Assembly (NCBI GenBank): GCA_964586595.1
Contig: CAZPHB010000033.1
Span: 1 to 18,240 of the forward strand
Length of the DNA stretch: 18,240 bases
Direction of reading: 5' to 3'
Source: REEB481 sp964586595
GTDB taxonomy: Bacteria; Bacteroidota; Bacteroidia; NS11-12g; UBA955
Shown here: piece after piece, positions 15,319-18,240 of the stretch
Position numbering within the stretch: the stretch's first letter is position 1
How the letters are laid out: the number at the start of each line of letters is the position of its first letter
The notes under the pieces: generated by a model
The model's input: the letters and a program-made list of their open reading frames with translations, nothing else
Databases searched by the model: none
Told to the model about the DNA's origin: nothing
Position numbers and translations under genes: made by a program

Positions 15319-17109
15319 TTACTCGTCCAGCTTCAGCACCGCCATGAAGGCACTCTGCGGAATTTCCACATTCCCTACCTGGCGCATGCGTTTCTTTCCG
15401 GCTTTTTGCTTTTCGAGCAGCTTCCGTTTCCTGCTGATGTCACCACCATAACATTTGGCTGTTACGTCTTTACGGAGCGCTGAAAGGGTTTCGCGCGCAA
15501 TGATTTTAGCGCCGATGGCAGCCTGAATGGCGATTTCGAACTGTTGTCTTGGAATCAGTTCGCGCAATTTTTTACAAATTTTCTTACCCAGGTCGAAGGC
15601 ATTGTCGCGGTGAATGATGGCACTTAAGGCATCTACGGGCTTGCCGTTCAGCATGATATCCATTTTCACCAAGGTGCTTTCGCGGTAACCAATGGGATGG
15701 TAATCAAATGATGCATAGCCCCTACTGATGCTTTTCAGCTTGTCGTAGAAATCAAATACAATTTCTGCCAGAGGCATTTCAAAAGTCAGTTCCACACGAT
15801 CGGAAGTGAGGTACACCTGGTTCTTGAGCACTCCGCGCTTTTCCATGCACAGTGACATGATGCTGCCTACATATTCGCTTTTGGTAATTACCGCTGCCTG
15901 AATGAAGGGCTCTTCTACATAATCGGTTTTTTCCACCGGAGGCAGATCGCTGGGGTTATTCACCATCACCACGTCTCCCTTTGAGGTATAAGCAATGTAA
16001 CTTACGTTGGGAACCGTGGTAATTACGGTCATGTTGAATTCGCGCTCCAGCCGTTCTTGGATGATTTCCATGTGCAGCATGCCCAGAAATCCGCAGCGGA
16101 AACCGAAACCCAGCGCCGCCGAGCTTTCCGGTTCAAACACCAGGCTGGCATCATTGAGTTGCAGCTTGAGCATGGCTTCGCGCAATTCTTCGAAGTCTTC
16201 TGTATCAACCGGGTAAATACCGGCGAACACCATTGGTTTTACGTGTTCAAAGCCTTTGATGGCCTCTGCCGTGGGGTGCTCGTGGTCGGTAATGGTATCA
16301 CCTACTTCCACTTCCTTGGCTTCCTTGATTCCGCTGATGATGTAGCCTACATCGCCTGCTTTTACTTCCTGACGCGGGGTCATTTCCAACTTCAGGATGC
16401 CCACTTCATCGGCAAGGTAGTCGCGACCGGTGTTCATGAAACGCACATGCTGTCCTTTGCGGATTGTTCCGTCCAATACCCGGTAATAGGCAATGATGCC
16501 TCTGAATGGATTAAACACACTGTCAAAAATCAGTGCCTTGGTCGGCGCATTAATGTCACCTTTGGGTGAAGGAACGCGTGCTACAATCGCCCGGAGGATG
16601 TCATGCACGCCCATTCCGGTTTTCCCGCTGGCCGCAAGAATTTCTTCACGCTTGCATCCCAGCAGATCCACAATCTGATCACTTACTTCCTCGGGCATGG
16701 CACTCGGCAAATCAATTTTGTTTAGCACGGGAATGATGGTCAGGCCGTGTTCAATGGCCATGAACAAGTTGCTGATGGTTTGTGCTTCAATACCCTGACT
16801 GGCATCAACGATCAACAATGCGCCCTCACAGGCTGCAATGCTGCGGCTCACTTCGTAGCTAAAATCTACGTGGCCGGGCGTATCAATCAGATTCAGCACA
16901 TAATCCTGGCCATCCAGTTTGTAATTCATCTGAATGGCATGGCTTTTAATGGTGATGCCACGTTCCCGCTCCAAATCCATATCGTCAAGTACCTGGGCCT
17001 GAAGTTGCCGTTTATCTACCGTATGGGTATATTCCAACAGACGATCGGCCAGGGTACTTTTCCCGTGGTCAATATGGGCTATAATGCAAAAGTTGCGGAT
17101 GTGCTGCAT
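15319..17109 (-). CDS. lepA: elongation factor 4 (LepA), translational GTPase
   Basis: The full-length 596-residue LepA is a GTPase that acts on the ribosome and can back-translocate it. G1 is AHIDHGKST (11-19), the switch-II G3 is DTPGHVDF (76-83) and G4 is NKID (130-133). The GTPase is followed by EF-Tu domain II, the EF-G-like domains III and V (FRCGFLGMLHMEIIQERLER; GYASFDYHPIGYRE), and the LepA-specific C-terminal domain with AKCYGGDISRKRKLLEKQK near its end. No residue looks lost. It lies after the rpsF-rpsR-rplI operon but is separated from it by a strong terminator, so it probably has its own promoter; a TAnnTTTG box is 10 bases before the ATG. It ends two bases from the convergent YihY gene. 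Confidence 0.98.
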   Translation of the reverse strand: MQHIRNFCIIAHIDHGKSTLADRLLEYTHTVDKRQLQAQVLDDMDLERERGITIKSHAIQMNYKLDGQDYVLNLIDTPGHVDFSYEVSRSIAACEGALLIVDASQGIEAQTISNLFMAIEHGLTIIPVLNKIDLPSAMPEEVSDQIVDLLGCKREEILAASGKTGMGVHDILRAIVARVPSPKGDINAPTKALIFDSVFNPFRGIIAYYRVLDGTIRKGQHVRFMNTGRDYLADEVGILKLEMTPRQEVKAGDVGYIISGIKEAKEVEVGDTITDHEHPTAEAIKGFEHVKPMVFAGIYPVDTEDFEELREAMLKLQLNDASLVFEPESSAALGFGFRCGFLGMLHMEIIQERLEREFNMTVITTVPNVSYIAYTSKGDVVMVNNPSDLPPVEKTDYVEEPFIQAAVITKSEYVGSIMSLCMEKRGVLKNQVYLTSDRVELTFEMPLAEIVFDFYDKLKSISRGYASFDYHPIGYRESTLVKMDIMLNGKPVDALSAIIHRDNAFDLGKKICKKLRELIPRQQFEIAIQAAIGAKIIARETLSALRKDVTAKCYGGDISRKRKLLEKQKAGKKRMRQVGNVEIPQSAFMAVLKLDE

Positions 17110-17118
17110 GAAAGGTCA

Positions 17119-17126
17119 CAAATATA
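17119..17126 (-). promoter_or_regulatory. -7 promoter element ahead of lepA
   Basis: The minus strand reads TATATTTG here, an exact match to TAnnTTTG. It lies only nine bases from the lepA ATG, which would leave almost no 5' leader. No TTTG -33 partner is visible at the usual distance. Either lepA is nearly leaderless or the match is chance. Confidence 0.3.
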
Positions 17127-17195
17127 CAGCAGTCCTTACCTCTGTGCCGCACAGTTGTTGAATTTACAGAAGCAAAGAGCGGTATGAGCAACAAC

Positions 17196-17225
17196 AAAAA
17201 AAGGCCACCCGTGGGCGGCCTTTTT
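17196..17225 (-). terminator. intrinsic terminator after rplI
   Basis: On the minus strand GGCCGCCC and GGGTGGCC form an eight-pair stem with one G-U wobble, flanked by A5 and followed by T7. On the plus strand the same position is an A-C mismatch, so the structure favours the minus-strand transcript, as expected for the end of the rpsF-rpsR-rplI operon. It starts 17 bases after the rplI stop codon. Confidence 0.88.
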
Positions 17226-17242
17226 GGCAATTCTTGTATTGA

Positions 17243-17686
17243 TTACTCCTGCACCACATGCACCTCGATGTCGGCATTTACGCCTTTAAAGAGGTTGATG
17301 GTGGCCTGGTAGGATCCCAGGTTCTTGATGTCTTCAGAAATAGATACACTCTTTCTGTCCACATCGAAACCTTGATCTTTCAGTGCATTGGCAATTTGGA
17401 GCGCAGTCACCGAACCGAAGATTTTGCCACTCGCACCTGCTTTGGTACGGATGGTTACACTTCCGCCGGCAAGCTTTTCAGCCAGAGAAGCTGCATCTTT
17501 CTGCAATTTCTCCATTTTGAATGCACGCTGACGCTCTTCTTCGTTCCGCATTTTGCGCTCACTTTCGGTGGCGGCTACGGCGATTCCTTTGGGAATCAGG
17601 TAGTTTCTGGCGTAACCGGGTTTAACGGAAACGATTTCGTTGCGTTCGCCCAAACCCTTCACGAATTTTTTCAGGATGATTTCCAT
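17243..17686 (-). CDS. rplI: 50S ribosomal protein L9
   Basis: The 147-residue L9 has the standard two-domain form. The N-terminal rRNA-binding domain has IILKKFVKGLGERNEIVSVK and the near-invariant GYARNYLIPKG (residues 24-34). A long connecting helix rich in Glu, Lys and Arg spans about 42-75, and the C-terminal domain contains GKIFGSVTALQIANAL. The family LGxxGD turn is LGERNE here, a moderate departure but in line with Bacteroidota variants. It is third in the operon, 18 bases after rpsR, with a strong Shine-Dalgarno sequence, and is followed by a terminator. Confidence 0.97.
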   Translation of the reverse strand: MEIILKKFVKGLGERNEIVSVKPGYARNYLIPKGIAVAATESERKMRNEEERQRAFKMEKLQKDAASLAEKLAGGSVTIRTKAGASGKIFGSVTALQIANALKDQGFDVDRKSVSISEDIKNLGSYQATINLFKGVNADIEVHVVQE

Positions 17687-17694
17687 GTTGATTT

Positions 17695-17700
17695 CCTCCC
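17695..17700 (-). promoter_or_regulatory. strong Shine-Dalgarno site of rplI
   Basis: GGGAGG lies eight bases before the rplI ATG. It stands out because no other start in the window shows a comparable site, in keeping with the weak use of Shine-Dalgarno pairing in Bacteroidota. It supports the start at 17686. Confidence 0.7.
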
Positions 17701-17704
17701 TGTC

Positions 17705-17971
17705 TTATTTCAAACCATCGGCAACGAATGGCAAGAGGGCCAGATGCCTGGCACGCTTGATGGCCGTTCCCATTTTACGTTGATACTTCAGTGAAGTTCC
17801 GGTGATGCGGCGGGGCAGAATTTTACCCTGATCGTTCAGGAACTTCAGGAGAAACTCATGATCCTTGTAATCGATGTACTTGATGCCGTGCTTCTTGAAG
17901 CGGCAGTACTTCTTCTTCTGAACGACCTGGGGCGTTTGGTTGAAGATGAAATTTTGATCGTTCTTTCTCAT
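17705..17971 (-). CDS. rpsR: 30S ribosomal protein S18
   Basis: The 88-residue S18 has the family core intact: KKYCRFKKHGIKYIDYKD, then LLKFLNDQGKILPRRITG and the basic SLKYQRKMGTAIKRARHLALLPF. S18 binds next to S6 on the platform of the small subunit, matching its position directly after rpsF. Its ATG overlaps the rpsF stop by four bases (ATGA), which suggests coupled, equimolar translation of the two partners. Confidence 0.98.
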   Translation of the reverse strand: MRKNDQNFIFNQTPQVVQKKKYCRFKKHGIKYIDYKDHEFLLKFLNDQGKILPRRITGTSLKYQRKMGTAIKRARHLALLPFVADGLK

Positions 17972-18240
17972 TGTGCTGCAGCCTCCTCGCTTTTTTCTTC
18001 TTTGCGGCGAATTTCACCTTTGCGGCGACGGTCATTGTAGTCAATGCCGTGCTTGTCCAGGTGCACCGTGAGGTAACGCAGAACTCGCTCATCGCGGCGG
18101 AACGCCAGATCCAGAACTTTGATGAAGGATGTATCTGCCCTGAATTCGAACAGATGATAGAACCCCGTGTTTTTCTTTTGGATGGGATAGGCTAATTTGG
18201 TCAGGCCCCAGTTTTCTTCATGGACCATCTCCCCACCGTT
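17968..18240 (-). CDS. rpsF: 30S ribosomal protein S6, N-terminus cut by window edge
   Basis: Ninety C-terminal residues of S6 are visible; the reading frame is open to the window end, so the gene starts outside. The family core is clear: GGEMVHEENWGLTKLAYPIQ, then KKNTGFYHLFEFRAD and LAFRRDERVLRYLTVHLDKH. An in-frame ATG at 18228 is not the true start because the conserved sequence continues upstream of it. The C-terminal tail is charged (RRRKGEIRRKEEKSEEAAAQ), a common S6 feature. S6 and S18 form a dimer on the small subunit. The missing part is probably 30-40 residues. Confidence 0.95.
   Translation of the reverse strand, partial: NGGEMVHEENWGLTKLAYPIQKKNTGFYHLFEFRADTSFIKVLDLAFRRDERVLRYLTVHLDKHGIDYNDRRRKGEIRRKEEKSEEAAAQ

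Overview
The window looks like a core chromosomal stretch of a member of the Bacteroidota. Three things point there: a secreted protein of the gliding-motility/type IX secretion class with a type B C-terminal sorting domain, a large protein with five DUF349 repeats, and several boxes matching the TAnnTTTG -7 promoter element of that phylum. There are 15 protein genes (one cut by the right edge). I see no rRNA, tRNA, CRISPR array, IS element or phage gene.

Layout. (1) 1-448 has no gene; it holds a small GC hairpin and an imperfect inverted repeat. (2) 449-1350, plus strand: a GxxExxY-type PD-(D/E)XK-like protein with altered active-site positions, overlapping by one base with a Nudix hydrolase. 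(3) 1334-7355, minus strand: in transcription order a Gfo/Idh/MocA sugar dehydrogenase, a left-handed beta-helix N-acyltransferase, a DPM-like family 2 glycosyltransferase, a DegT/DnrJ/EryC1/StrS aminotransferase, and then the large T9SS-type secreted protein. (4) A divergent intergenic region of about 256 bp, holding three copies of a short direct repeat, leads to (5) 7612-10410, plus strand: a three-part protein with a soluble N-terminal domain, a polytopic GT-C-like membrane region and C-terminal TPRs. (6) 10420-11187, minus strand: exodeoxyribonuclease III. (7) 11323-15316, plus strand: a tight four-gene run of DUF349 protein, SAM methyltransferase, YbgC-like thioesterase and YihY/BrkB membrane protein. 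(8) 15319-18240, minus strand: rpsF (partial), rpsR, rplI, a strong terminator, then lepA.

How the genes may work together. Dehydrogenase, aminotransferase and acyltransferase form the classic trio that turns a nucleotide sugar C3-OH into C3-NHAc (the WbpB/WbpE/WbpD logic). A DPM-like transferase embedded in the same operon could load the sugar on a polyprenyl phosphate. The divergent GT-C-like/TPR protein is of the kind that uses such lipid-linked sugars outside the membrane. A T9SS cargo gene follows in the same direction. I infer, but cannot prove, a surface-glycan or cargo-anchoring module; this is the most interesting part of the window. The remaining genes are housekeeping: base-excision repair, translation, lipid and thioester handling.

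The window is very compact. Three tail-to-tail gene pairs are separated by -17, +9 and +2 bases, and many co-directional neighbours overlap.
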